From assembly GCF_009932435.1 (NCBI RefSeq), contig NZ_BJOU01000001.1, positions 930,001 through 994,000 of the forward strand: a DNA stretch of 64,000 nucleotides. Direction: 5' to 3'. The number at the start of each line of letters is the position of its first letter. Within the stretch, counting starts at the first letter, position 1. Both the position numbers and the translations under genes were made by a program. Shown piece after piece: positions 8,713-15,574 of this stretch. The notes beneath the pieces were generated by a model, which worked only from the letters and a program-made list of their open reading frames with translations, had not been told where the DNA came from and searched no databases. This stretch comes from Gordonia crocea. GTDB lineage: Bacteria > Actinomycetota > Actinomycetes > Mycobacteriales > Mycobacteriaceae.

Positions 8713-10376
8713 CCGGCGATCCCGTGTGGCGGGTGTTGCGGGCCCTGGATATCCGGCGCCGCGGGATGGCGCTGTCGCTGGCCTACGGGGTCGGCGGATC
8801 GCTGAGCGCGCTCGGCCTCGCGGCGCTGTCCGCATGGCTGATCACCCGCGCCTGGCAGCAACCGCCGATCCTCGCGCTGTCCATCGCGATCACGGCGGTG
8901 CGGCTGCTCGGCATCACCCGCGGGTTGTTCCGCTATCTGGAGCGGTTGGCGATCCACGACGTCGCCCTGCGCGCGATGTCCACCGCGCGGGAGAAGGTGT
9001 ACCTGGCCCTGGCGAACGGGAATGCCGCGGCCACGGTGTCCATCCGGCGCGGCGACCTGCTCGCCCGCACGGGGGCCGATGTCGACGAGATCGGCGACGC
9101 CCTCGTGCGCGCGGTGCTGCCCGTCGCCGTCGCCGCCGTCACCGGGGTGGTCGCGGTGGCGATCATGGCCGTCGTCGCACCGATCGCCGCGGTGGTGCTG
9201 GCCGTCGCGTTGATTGCGGCCGGGGTGGCTGCGCCGGTCCTGGCGGCGCGCGGGGCGGCCGACGTCGCCGACGCCGCGGTGGTGGGCCGTGCCCAGGTGG
9301 CCGACGCGACGATGTTGGTGCTCGACCACGGTGCCGAGCTCGCCGTGGCCGGGCGCCGCGAGGCCGTGCTCGACGAGGTCGCGACGGCGCAGGACCGGGT
9401 CGCCGACGCCGCCGATCGGGGCGCACGGCTCCAAGCGCTCGCCGCCGCCGCGACCCCGCTGGGGATGGGGCTGACGGTCGTCGCGGCCTGCCTCATCGCC
9501 GTCTCGCTCGCCAGCGGCGGCGATCCGAGCCCGATGCGGCTCGGGGTGCTCATCCTGGTGGGACTCTCGGCCTTCGACACGATCACCCCGCTGGCGTCGG
9601 CCGGGGTGGCGTGGCAGCACAGCCGCGCCGCGGCACAGCGGGTGTTGGACCTCGTCGGCGATCCGGTGACCTGGTCACAGGAGTCGGCCGAGGCCGCCGA
9701 TGTGCCGCGCCACCGCGACCCGGTGCGGCTCGTCGTCGACGGGCTGGAATGGGGTTGGCGCGACGGTGCGGTGTTGGGCGGCCCCCTGGATGCGGTGATC
9801 GAGCCGGGTGGGCGGATCGCCGTTGTCGGTGCGAGTGGCGTCGGGAAGTCGACGCTGCTGCTCACACTGGCCGGGTTGTTGGCACCCCGGTCGGGGGCGG
9901 TGGTCACCCGGGGCCTCGATGACGAGGACGTCGATCTGGCGGCGGCGACGCTGTACTGCGCCGAGGACGCCCATCTGTTTGCGACGTCGGTGCGGGAGAA
10001 CCTGCTCGTCGGGCGCGGTGATGCGACCGAGGCGGAGATGCGCGACGCGCTGGACACGGTCGGCTTGGGGGAGTGGTTGGCCGGCTTGCCCGACGGGCTG
10101 GAGACGACGTTCGACGGTGGCGCGGCGGCGGTGTCGGGCGGTCAGCGGCGGCGGTTGTTGCTGGCGCGGGCCCTGCTCAACACCTCGCCGGTGGTCTTGC
10201 TCGACGAGCCGACCGAACACCTCGACGCCGAGGACTCCGCGGACCTGTTGCGCGCTGCGTTGGGCGATCTGTTCGGGCCGACGCGGATCGTCGTCGTGGT
10301 GACGCACCATTTGCCCGAGGGCATCGACGCCGACCTCGAGTTGTCGCCCCTGACCTCTTCGCCGACTGGGCCCTGA
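8709..10376 (+). CDS. cydC: ABC exporter CydC, partner of CydD
   Basis: A 555-residue half-transporter with six membrane helices and an ATPase domain carrying Walker A GASGVGKST (near residue 379), signature VSGGQRRRL and Walker B VVLLDEPTEH. The ATG at 8709 overlaps the cydD stop; an upstream GTG at 8661 lies inside cydD and is rejected. The last six codons and TGA fall inside the first unit of a 21-bp tandem repeat (10358-10441), so the extreme C-terminus may have been set by repeat expansion. Confidence 0.94.
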   Translation: MTGDPVWRVLRALDIRRRGMALSLAYGVGGSLSALGLAALSAWLITRAWQQPPILALSIAITAVRLLGITRGLFRYLERLAIHDVALRAMSTAREKVYLALANGNAAATVSIRRGDLLARTGADVDEIGDALVRAVLPVAVAAVTGVVAVAIMAVVAPIAAVVLAVALIAAGVAAPVLAARGAADVADAAVVGRAQVADATMLVLDHGAELAVAGRREAVLDEVATAQDRVADAADRGARLQALAAAATPLGMGLTVVAACLIAVSLASGGDPSPMRLGVLILVGLSAFDTITPLASAGVAWQHSRAAAQRVLDLVGDPVTWSQESAEAADVPRHRDPVRLVVDGLEWGWRDGAVLGGPLDAVIEPGGRIAVVGASGVGKSTLLLTLAGLLAPRSGAVVTRGLDDEDVDLAAATLYCAEDAHLFATSVRENLLVGRGDATEAEMRDALDTVGLGEWLAGLPDGLETTFDGGAAAVSGGQRRRLLLARALLNTSPVVLLDEPTEHLDAEDSADLLRAALGDLFGPTRIVVVVTHHLPEGIDADLELSPLTSSPTGP

Positions 10377-10441
10377 TCTCCGCCGAGTGGGCCCTCAAAT
10401 CCGCCGACTGGGCCCTCGATTCCGTCGAGTGGGCCCTAGCC
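10358..10441. repeat. Four tandem copies of a 21-bp repeat across convergent stop codons
   Basis: Units begin at 10358, 10379, 10400 and 10421. All share the core CCGCCGASTGGGCCCT (S is C or G, alternating C,G,C,G; the first unit has TCG and the last CGT near the 5' end). The cydC TGA lies in unit 1 and the nitrobindin TAG in unit 4, so the array is the whole intergenic space. The core recurs inverted in the array at 13556-13660. Confidence 0.92.
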
Positions 10442-11053
10442 GGCGTAGCGGTCGAGCTTGGCAGACAGTCGAGGGGAGAGCTCCCCGTCGACGAGTCGTT
10501 CTTCCACGTAGGCGAAAGCGCCGTCCTCGGCGATTCCGTAGAGGCGCTTGGCGCCGTGGAGCTTGGGCGCGGTCGCCGAACTCACGAGTGCATCGGTGGC
10601 GACTTCCCACGCGGTCTGCGAGAGCGGCTTCCCGTAGAAGAGTTCGATCGAGCCTTCCGCATGTGCGACGAGGAGTTCGATCGAGTCGTCCTCGCTGATG
10701 CGCCAGAATCCGCTTTCGCGGAACAACGGGGCGATGAACTCGCCGCGGGCGTTGATCGTCCACGACCGGGTTTGCCAATTGAGGAAGTTCTGGCCGTCGT
10801 GGCTGACGATGATCTGCTCGGCGAAACTCAGGTCGGCCCCGTCGTCGCCGAGACCATGACCGACACCCTCGCCGCGCCACACGCCGACCATCGGAAGGAG
10901 CGCGAGGAGACCGGAATTGAGGTCGGCGCCCTCGCGCAGGTTGGCCGTGTCAGCAGGCAGCGGAAGATCGCCCCACGTCGGCAGATTGCGTGAGCGGGTG
11001 GTGTCGGCGATCGCAGCGGCGGCGTCGATCGCCTCGTTACCCGACCGGGTCAC
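10436..11053 (-). CDS. Nitrobindin family haem protein (FABP-like, DUF1794)
   Basis: A 205-residue beta-barrel protein of the nitrobindin/THAP4-like family (Rv0813c neighbourhood), which binds ferric haem and isomerises peroxynitrite. Family marks are [16 protein letters not shown] (the GxWxGxG motif, about residue 60), the [15 protein letters not shown] strand and the GFWRIS strand. GTG at 11053 overlaps the stop of the upstream 32-residue peptide (GTGA), which fixes this start over one 63 nt further upstream. A haem protein handling reactive nitrogen next to a NO-resistant cytochrome bd operon makes functional sense, but co-regulation is inference. Its stop is inside the 21-bp repeat array. 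Confidence 0.85.
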   Translation of the reverse strand: MTRSGNEAIDAAAAIADTTRSRNLPTWGDLPLPADTANLREGADLNSGLLALLPMVGVWRGEGVGHGLGDDGADLSFAEQIIVSHDGQNFLNWQTRSWTINARGEFIAPLFRESGFWRISEDDSIELLVAHAEGSIELFYGKPLSQTAWEVATDALVSSATAPKLHGAKRLYGIAEDGAFAYVEERLVDGELSPRLSAKLDRYAG

Positions 11054-11148
11054 GACTCGTCGTTGATCAGGCGGTAGATCGCGTAGATGCCGAACCAGGT
11101 GATCAGGATCGAGCACAGGACCAGCAGCGCGGTAAAGAAATGTTCCAC
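11050..11148 (-). CDS. 32-residue single-helix membrane peptide coupled to nitrobindin
   Basis: Starts at GTG 11148 and reads [18 protein letters not shown], then [14 protein letters not shown], ending in TGA at 11050. Most of it (about residues 4-27) is one hydrophobic helix with a short polar C-terminus. The stop overlaps the nitrobindin GTG by the 4-bp GTGA arrangement seen throughout this window, which supports real translation. No clear ribosome site is visible upstream. I do not recognise the family; a membrane anchor or small regulator for the haem protein is one possibility. Confidence 0.6.
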   Translation of the reverse strand: MEHFFTALLVLCSILITWFGIYAIYRLINDES

Positions 11149-11214
11149 GGAGTCGAGTCTAGCCGGTGACGATGGTGCCGAAGGTGTGGGTGCGGAGAAG
11201 GCGACCGGAGTCAC

Positions 11215-12174
11215 TCAGCGCAGTGTTGACAGTCGGCTGCGCATCCGCGCGGCGCCGGTCGGCAACCGTCCGGCGCGGGCGAACCGCTCGCGGGGGACGG
11301 TGCTGGTGATGGTCGTCGGAACCGCCTGGTCGTAGAGGACGTCGACGAGGTGGACGAAGCGCTGGGCGGCCTCTCGGTCGGCCTCGGTGAGGTCGGGCAC
11401 GTCGCTGATGGTCCAGGTGCGGTGGGAGCGGGCGAGGGCGAGATAGTCGGTGGCGCCGAGCGGCCGGCCGCAGATGTCGTCGAAACCGACGCCGAGATGG
11501 TTGTCGTCGGCCGCCCAGGCCGGCAGCGAGCGACTGCCGACGGTGACGGTGCGGGTAGGCCGGTGAGGCGGCCCGGGCGGCGGGCAGAGCCAACGGCCGG
11601 TGTCGAAGCCGATCCGATGTGTGCTCAGCGAGCGGTAGTCGATCCCGGAGTCCAGTTCGACGACGCTGCAGGTGTGTTTGATGAATTCGATTGTGGGAAG
11701 GAAGGTTTCGTGAAACAGCGGATTCGGCATCAACGCGTCGGGGGTGTCGTTCGAGGTGACCACGAGGCGGATACCACGGGTGCCGACCCGCTCGATCAGC
11801 TCGCGCAGGAAGATGCCGTCGGCCGGGTCGTCGACGTGGAGCTCGTCGAAGCAGAGGACGGCGGCCGACCCGAGGAATGCCTCGAGCGCGGGGTCGAGTC
11901 CACCATGGGCGCCGATCAGTACATGGAGGTCGCGGATGAACTCGTGCCAATGGGCGCGGACGGCGGTGCCCGCTGGGAGTGAGGCGACATAGGCGTCGAG
12001 CAGCGCCGTCTTGCCGCGCCCGGCGGGGCCGACGAGGTAGGTGTTGCGGTCCTCGGCGAGCGCGGCGCAGGCCGCGCGCTGGGCAGGGTCGGGCGAGAAT
12101 CCGGAGCGTTCCACGACGGCGATCAGCGCGTCGGCGGTGACGGTGGGCCGTTGACGGCGGCGGAGGCTGCGCAT
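11215..12174 (-). CDS. zapE: ZapE/AFG1-like ATPase
   Basis: A 319-residue AAA-type ATPase of the AFG1/ZapE family. Walker A is GPAGRGKT near residue 48, Walker B is VLCFDELHV near residue 106, with sensor-1 RLVVTSNDTPD and the family segment NPLFHETFLP following. Relatives act in cell division (E. coli ZapE) or mitochondrial protein quality control. The ATG at 12174 lies only about 15 nt from a TATAAT hexamer on this strand, so the mRNA leader would be very short. It diverges from a TetR regulator and shares an operator-like palindrome with it. Confidence 0.88.
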   Translation of the reverse strand: MRSLRRRQRPTVTADALIAVVERSGFSPDPAQRAACAALAEDRNTYLVGPAGRGKTALLDAYVASLPAGTAVRAHWHEFIRDLHVLIGAHGGLDPALEAFLGSAAVLCFDELHVDDPADGIFLRELIERVGTRGIRLVVTSNDTPDALMPNPLFHETFLPTIEFIKHTCSVVELDSGIDYRSLSTHRIGFDTGRWLCPPPGPPHRPTRTVTVGSRSLPAWAADDNHLGVGFDDICGRPLGATDYLALARSHRTWTISDVPDLTEADREAAQRFVHLVDVLYDQAVPTTITSTVPRERFARAGRLPTGAARMRSRLSTLR

Positions 12175-12181
12175 GACCTGA

Positions 12182-12197
12182 CTCTACAATTATAGAG
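12182..12197. promoter_or_regulatory. Palindrome and -10 element between zapE and the TetR gene
   Basis: Sixteen-bp dyad with arms CTCTA and TAGAG and an inner AATT (14 of 16 positions symmetric). It contains TATAAT on the minus strand (12194-12189), ideally placed for zapE, and TACAAT on the plus strand. It is a good candidate operator for the adjacent TetR protein. Confidence 0.6.
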
Positions 12198-12218
12198 CTT
12201 GTGGATACACTGTGAGTT

Positions 12219-12761
12219 GTGCCTCGTCAGGATCGTCGTTCACTCATCGCCGACGCCGCGATCGGTCTCGCCGCCGCCGGCGGCAACCACGCCGTCACCC
12301 ACCACGGCGTCGATCGTGAACTCGGGCTCCCCAAGGGGTCGTCGTCGTACTATTTCAGGACCCGGGAAGCGCTGGTCGGCGCCGCGGCGGCTCGGTTGGT
12401 GGAGCGGTCCCGAGAGGAGTTCGCCCGTGTGTCCACCGGAGTCGACGGCGTCCTCGACGTGATCACCGACTACCTGGCCGATCTGGTCGGGAACCGCCGT
12501 CGCGAGGTGTTGGCGCGGCAGGCGCTGCTCCTCGACCCGACCGTCTCGGGTCCAACGCGCCAACTCCTCGTCGGATGTCTCTTCTCGGCCGACGCCGCTC
12601 GCGACCTGATGGCTGGCCGCGGGTCACCCGATCCCGACGGTGATTCGCGGCGGTTGCTCGCCGTGTTGGAGGGCATTGCCTTTGCCGGCGTGCACGGTTC
12701 CGTGGACGCGACAGCCGACACCCGCGAGCTGGTGGCTCGAGCGTTTCCCGCGCTGCGCTGA
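12219..12761 (+). CDS. TetR family transcriptional regulator
   Basis: A 180-residue regulator with the usual N-terminal helix-turn-helix (about residues 6-52): AAIGLAAAGGNHAV, then VDRELGLPKGSSSYYF and a RTREALV start of helix 4. The C-terminal ligand-binding part does not match a family I know. GTG at 12219 is used. It is divergent from zapE with a palindrome in the shared promoter, so autoregulation and control of zapE are plausible. The stop is 2 bp from the convergent enoyl-CoA hydratase stop. Confidence 0.86.
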   Translation: MPRQDRRSLIADAAIGLAAAGGNHAVTHHGVDRELGLPKGSSSYYFRTREALVGAAAARLVERSREEFARVSTGVDGVLDVITDYLADLVGNRRREVLARQALLLDPTVSGPTRQLLVGCLFSADAARDLMAGRGSPDPDGDSRRLLAVLEGIAFAGVHGSVDATADTRELVARAFPALR

Positions 12762-12763
12762 AG

Positions 12764-13531
12764 TCAGAACGTCCCGTGTCGGCCGCTGCCGTCGTGGAAT
12801 CGCTTGGCCCCGTCGACGGTCTCCCCGCTGGCGACGACCTCCATGCCGCCGCGGAACTCGGCGCGCATCGCGGCGTCGACCTCGAGGTCCCACTGCCCGT
12901 ATGCGCTGGCGCGATCGGCGCGCAGACAGGTCTGGGGGAAGGCGGCGAGCTCGTGGGCGAGTGCGTGCGCTTGCGCGAGTGCGGTGCCGGTGCGGACGAC
13001 GCGGTTGACCAGTCCCATGCTCAGCGCCTCGTCGGCGTAGACGGGACGACCGGTGAGAATGAGGTCGAGTGCGCGGCCGTGCCCGACGATGCGCGGGAGT
13101 CGCACCGTGCCTCCGTCGATCAGCGGGACGCCGAACCGGCGGCAGAAGACTCCGAGGACCCCGTCGTCGGCCATCACCCGCAGGTCGGCGAGGAGGGCGA
13201 GTTCGAGGCCGCCCGCGAGGGCGTAGCCCTCAATCGCCGCGATCAGGGGTTTGGACAGGTGCATCCGACTCGGGCCCATCGGTGCGTCGCCGTCGTCGGA
13301 GAGTTGGTTCGCCCGTGACCCTCCCTCGGCGACGGCGGTGAGGTCGGCTCCCGCGCAGAAGGTGCCGCCGGTTCCGGTCAGCACGGCGACCGCGGCGTCG
13401 TCGTCGGCCTCAAAGCCTCGCAGAGCGTCGGCCAGGGCGGTTGCGGTGGGACCGTCGACGGCGTTGCGCACCTCGGGGCGCGCCAGGCTGATCGTCGTGA
13501 CGGGGCCGTCGTGCTCGACGAGAACGCTCAT
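12764..13531 (-). CDS. Enoyl-CoA hydratase/isomerase family protein
   Basis: A 255-residue crotonase-fold protein. The oxyanion-hole segments are visible as GTGGTFCAGADLTAV (about residue 55) and AIEGYALAGGLELALLADLRV (about residue 105), followed by FGVPLIDGGTVRLPRIVG. The second catalytic glutamate of classical hydratases (GxxxE) appears replaced: the segment reads RFGVPLIDGGT, with Asp near that place. A hydratase acting on a bulky substrate, or an isomerase-like activity, is therefore possible. ATG 13531 is preferred over ATG 13555 by alignment to the family. A 21-bp repeat array begins 25 bp upstream of the start. Confidence 0.83.
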   Translation of the reverse strand: MSVLVEHDGPVTTISLARPEVRNAVDGPTATALADALRGFEADDDAAVAVLTGTGGTFCAGADLTAVAEGGSRANQLSDDGDAPMGPSRMHLSKPLIAAIEGYALAGGLELALLADLRVMADDGVLGVFCRRFGVPLIDGGTVRLPRIVGHGRALDLILTGRPVYADEALSMGLVNRVVRTGTALAQAHALAHELAAFPQTCLRADRASAYGQWDLEVDAAMRAEFRGGMEVVASGETVDGAKRFHDGSGRHGTF

Positions 13532-13555
13532 GGTGGCGCAGCGTACCGGCGCCAT

Positions 13556-13660
13556 GGGCCCAGTCGGCGGGAAACGGGGCCCACTCGGCGGGAAACGGGG
13601 CCCACTCGGCGGGAAACGGGGCCCAGTCGGCGGGAAACGGGGCCCAGTCGGCGAGAGGTA
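13556..13660. repeat. Five-unit 21-bp tandem repeat in a divergent promoter region
   Basis: Four full units start at 13556, 13577, 13598 and 13619, and a degenerate fifth at 13640. On the plus strand the shared part is GGGCCCASTCGGCGGGAAAC, with S being G,C,C,G,G. Read on the minus strand the core is CCGCCGASTGGGCCC, the same core and the same C/G wobble as the array at 10358-10441. It lies between the start of the enoyl-CoA hydratase and the guanidine riboswitch. Open frames through it (WAPFP-type repeats) are judged non-coding. Confidence 0.93.
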
Positions 13661-13684
13661 GGGTTGAACGGTCGGTAATCGACA

Positions 13685-13726
13685 CCGGACGAGGGGCGCC
13701 GTACCCGGCCAGCGACAAGACGGCGT
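13685..13726 (+). promoter_or_regulatory. Guanidine-III (mini-ykkC-III) riboswitch
   Basis: The stretch from CCGGACGAGG through GCGCCGTACCCGG to GACAAGACGGCG follows the guanidine-III consensus almost base for base. I compare it from memory with the Thermobifida fusca aptamer; the only clear differences are a G for T in the first loop and one inserted C. It ends 14 nt before the SMR start codon and just ahead of the GAGG ribosome site, the usual arrangement for translational control. Guanidinium binding should expose the site and turn on the exporter. Confidence 0.9.
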
Positions 13727-13740
13727 TGACGAGGTGTGCG

Positions 13741-14055
13741 ATGGCCTGGCTGGTCTTGATCGTTTCCGGAGTCTTCGAAGCCGTGTGGGCGTCCGCCCTG
13801 GGGCGCTCGGAGGGGTTGCACCGAGTGGGACCGACGATCCTGTTCGTCGTCGCGCTCATCGCGTCCATGGGCGGGCTCGCCTATGCGATGCGCACGCTGC
13901 CCACCGGAACCAGTTACGCGGTATGGGTGGCGATCGGTGCGGCGCTCACGGTGGCCTACGCGATGGTCACCGGCAGCGAGCCCGCCTCGGCGGTGCGAAT
14001 CCTGTTGATCCTCGGGATCGTCGGGTGCGTGGTCGGGCTGAAGATGGTCAGCTGA
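13741..14055 (+). CDS. gdx: SMR-family guanidinium exporter (Gdx/SugE type)
   Basis: A 104-residue four-helix small multidrug resistance protein. It has the Glu13-type carboxylate in MAWLVLIVSGVFEAVWA, the helix-2 GGLAYAMRTLPTGTSYAVWVAIGAA signature, and the closing LLILGIVGCVVGLKMVS. The TLPTGTSYAVW pattern and the guanidine-III riboswitch immediately upstream point to the Gdx (SugE) branch that exports guanidinium in exchange for protons, rather than the EmrE drug branch. ATG at 13741 is fixed by the riboswitch and GAGG at 13731; an earlier in-frame ATG at 13726 lies in the aptamer. A strong bidirectional terminator follows. Confidence 0.92.
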   Translation: MAWLVLIVSGVFEAVWASALGRSEGLHRVGPTILFVVALIASMGGLAYAMRTLPTGTSYAVWVAIGAALTVAYAMVTGSEPASAVRILLILGIVGCVVGLKMVS

Positions 14056-14081
14056 TCGGACACCGACAGATCCAACAACAA

Positions 14082-14121
14082 GGGACAGGGTCCACCACGA
14101 AAACGTGGTGGACCCTGTCCC
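14082..14121. terminator. Bidirectional terminator, perfect 18-bp stem
   Basis: GGGACAGGGTCCACCACG pairs perfectly with its complement around an AAAA loop. It lies between the convergent gdx and sseC genes and can stop transcription from both sides. Confidence 0.9.
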
Positions 14122-14145
14122 GTTGCGTTGGACCTGCGCTGCGCG

Positions 14146-14451
14146 TTACTTGGCGACCGTGATGGTGTTCGAGTGAACGCCCGGGCCCTCCGGCGTGACG
14201 ATGACATCGCCGTTGCCGACGGAGCTGAGCGCGCGGATCGTCCACGTGCCAGGCGCAGCGAAGAAGCGGAAGTCGCCGGTTCCGCTGGTCACGACCTCGG
14301 CGGTGAACTCACCGGTCGAGTCGAGCAGACGCACGAAGGCGCCCGGAACCGGGGTGCCGCCGGCGTCGGTGACCTGCCCGGTCAGGACGGTCTCCTTCTC
14401 CACGTCGACCCCGGCCGGCAACTGCTGGCCCTGCTTGGGTGCTGCACACAT
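14146..14451 (-). CDS. sseC: DUF1416 protein SseC
   Basis: A 101-residue protein with an early Cys (MCAAPKQGQQLPAGVDVEKE) followed by a carboxypeptidase-regulatory-like beta sandwich (TVLTGQVTDAGGTPVPGAFVRLLD ... GTWTIRAL). This is the sseC family (Rv0814c) always paired with the thiosulfate sulfurtransferase gene in actinobacteria. Its exact role is unproven; assistance in sulfur transfer or thiosulfate handling is usual speculation. It starts 2 bp after the sulfurtransferase stop, in one operon under the polycysteine leader. Confidence 0.92.
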   Translation of the reverse strand: MCAAPKQGQQLPAGVDVEKETVLTGQVTDAGGTPVPGAFVRLLDSTGEFTAEVVTSGTGDFRFFAAPGTWTIRALSSVGNGDVIVTPEGPGVHSNTITVAK

Positions 14452-14453
14452 GG

Positions 14454-15293
14454 CTACTTGCCCTCTCCGAGCTCGACCGGCGCGCCGACGAGTGATCCGT
14501 ACTCGACCCAGCTGCCGTCGTAGTTCTTGACGTTCTTCTTGCCGAGCAGCTCAGTGAGGACGAACCAGGTGTGGCTCGAGCGCTCGCCGATGCGGCAGTA
14601 GGCGATGGTCTCGCGGCTGTCGTCGAAGCCCTTCTCGTCGTAGAGGGTGGCGAGCTCTTCATCGGTCTTGAAGGTGCCATCCTCGTTGGCGGTGGTCGAC
14701 CACGGGATGTTGATCGCGCCGGGGACGTGGCCGCGCTGCTGGGCCTGCTCCTGCGGGAGGTGGGCCGGCGCCAGGATCTTGCCACTGAACTCGTCTGGGC
14801 TGCGGACATCGACGAGGTTCTTGGTCCCGATGGCCGCGATTACCTCGTCGCGGAAGGCGCGGATCGAGTTGTCTGCGGCCTTGGCCTGGTACTGCGTGGC
14901 CGGGCGGGTCACTGCATCCGCGTTCAGCGGGCGGCCGTCGAGCTCCCACTTCTTGCGGCCGCCGTCGATGAGCTTCACGTCCTGATGGCCGTAGAGCTTG
15001 AAGTACCAGTACGCGTAGGCGGCGAACCAGTTGTTGTTGCCGCCGTAAAGCACGACGGTGTCGTCGTTGGCGATGCCGCGCTCGGACAGGAGTGCGGAGA
15101 AGCGGTCTGCGTCGACGAAGTCGCGACGGACGCCGTCCTGCAGGTCTTCCTTCCAGTCGAGCTTGATGGCGCCGGGGATGTGCCCGCCGTCGTAAGCGGA
15201 GGTGTCCTCGTCGACCTCGACGAAGACGACCTTGTCGGTGTTGAGGTTCTGCTCAGCCCAGTCGGCGCTGACCAGGACGTCGGTGCGTGCCAT
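14454..15293 (-). CDS. sseA: Thiosulfate sulfurtransferase (rhodanese), CysA/SseA type
   Basis: A 279-residue double-rhodanese enzyme. The N-terminal inactive domain carries DGGHIPGAIKLDW, and the C-terminal active domain carries RGHVPGAINIPW and the catalytic loop CRIGERSSHTW (Cys about residue 232). It transfers sulfane sulfur from thiosulfate to cyanide or thiol acceptors in the cytosol. ATG 15293 follows AAAGGGA at good spacing; a slightly earlier frame start is rejected. The upstream leader encodes a Cys-rich 19-residue peptide, which predicts cysteine-dependent attenuation. Orthologue of Rv0815c. Confidence 0.94.
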   Translation of the reverse strand: MARTDVLVSADWAEQNLNTDKVVFVEVDEDTSAYDGGHIPGAIKLDWKEDLQDGVRRDFVDADRFSALLSERGIANDDTVVLYGGNNNWFAAYAYWYFKLYGHQDVKLIDGGRKKWELDGRPLNADAVTRPATQYQAKAADNSIRAFRDEVIAAIGTKNLVDVRSPDEFSGKILAPAHLPQEQAQQRGHVPGAINIPWSTTANEDGTFKTDEELATLYDEKGFDDSRETIAYCRIGERSSHTWFVLTELLGKKNVKNYDGSWVEYGSLVGAPVELGEGK

Positions 15294-15461
15294 GGTTTTC
15301 CCTTTCACAGGTGGACAAACAATCGGGGGGGGGTGTGGAACCGGGGTTCCGCGAGGTGATGACGGCCGTGCCGATCAACCCGGTCACGGGTGTGGGGAAC
15401 GAGAAGTCTCAGAAGAATCCGCTGCCGCCATCGTCAGGTGGAGGCGCGAGGCGACCACCGT
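15294..15461 (-). promoter_or_regulatory. Attenuator region between polycysteine leader and sseA
   Basis: About 170 nt between the leader stop and sseA. It holds a possible hairpin GGAAC-CCCG-GTTCC at about 15335-15350, followed in RNA by a long C-run and TTGTTT, and further partial dyads around 15355-15385. A structure that depends on ribosome stalling in the leader is the obvious reading. Exact pairing needs folding. Confidence 0.5.
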
Positions 15462-15521
15462 CTAGCGACAGCAACAGGCCGCGAAACGACAGAAGTCGAT
15501 CGCGTAGCGGCGAGTGAGCAT
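15462..15521 (-). CDS. Polycysteine leader peptide upstream of sseA-sseC
   Basis: A 19-codon frame reads MLTRRYAIDFCRFAACCCR followed by TAG. It has four Cys codons, three of them consecutive just before the stop. The MLTRR-x-x-ID pattern with a Cys run is the form I know from actinobacterial sulfur-gene leaders. Polycysteine uORFs in mycobacteria have been reported to act as cysteine-responsive attenuators. The ATG has GAGAG close upstream. Low cysteinyl-tRNA should stall ribosomes on the CCC run and raise expression of the rhodanese operon. Confidence 0.85.
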   Translation of the reverse strand: MLTRRYAIDFCRFAACCCR

Positions 15522-15574
15522 GAGCTCTCGGCCTGATTGCATGCCAACGACCATACAACAGTGTGCGGCGATCG

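Noticed and set aside
10358..13660. 21-bp arrays as a CRISPR
   Set aside because: Units are directly tandem with no unique spacers, and no cas gene is present.
13251..13868. Frames with GPVGGKR or ADWAPFP repeats through the 13556-13660 array
   Set aside because: They come only from reading the 21-bp tandem DNA repeat; no conserved domain is attached, and enoyl-CoA hydratase and the SMR gene explain the flanks.
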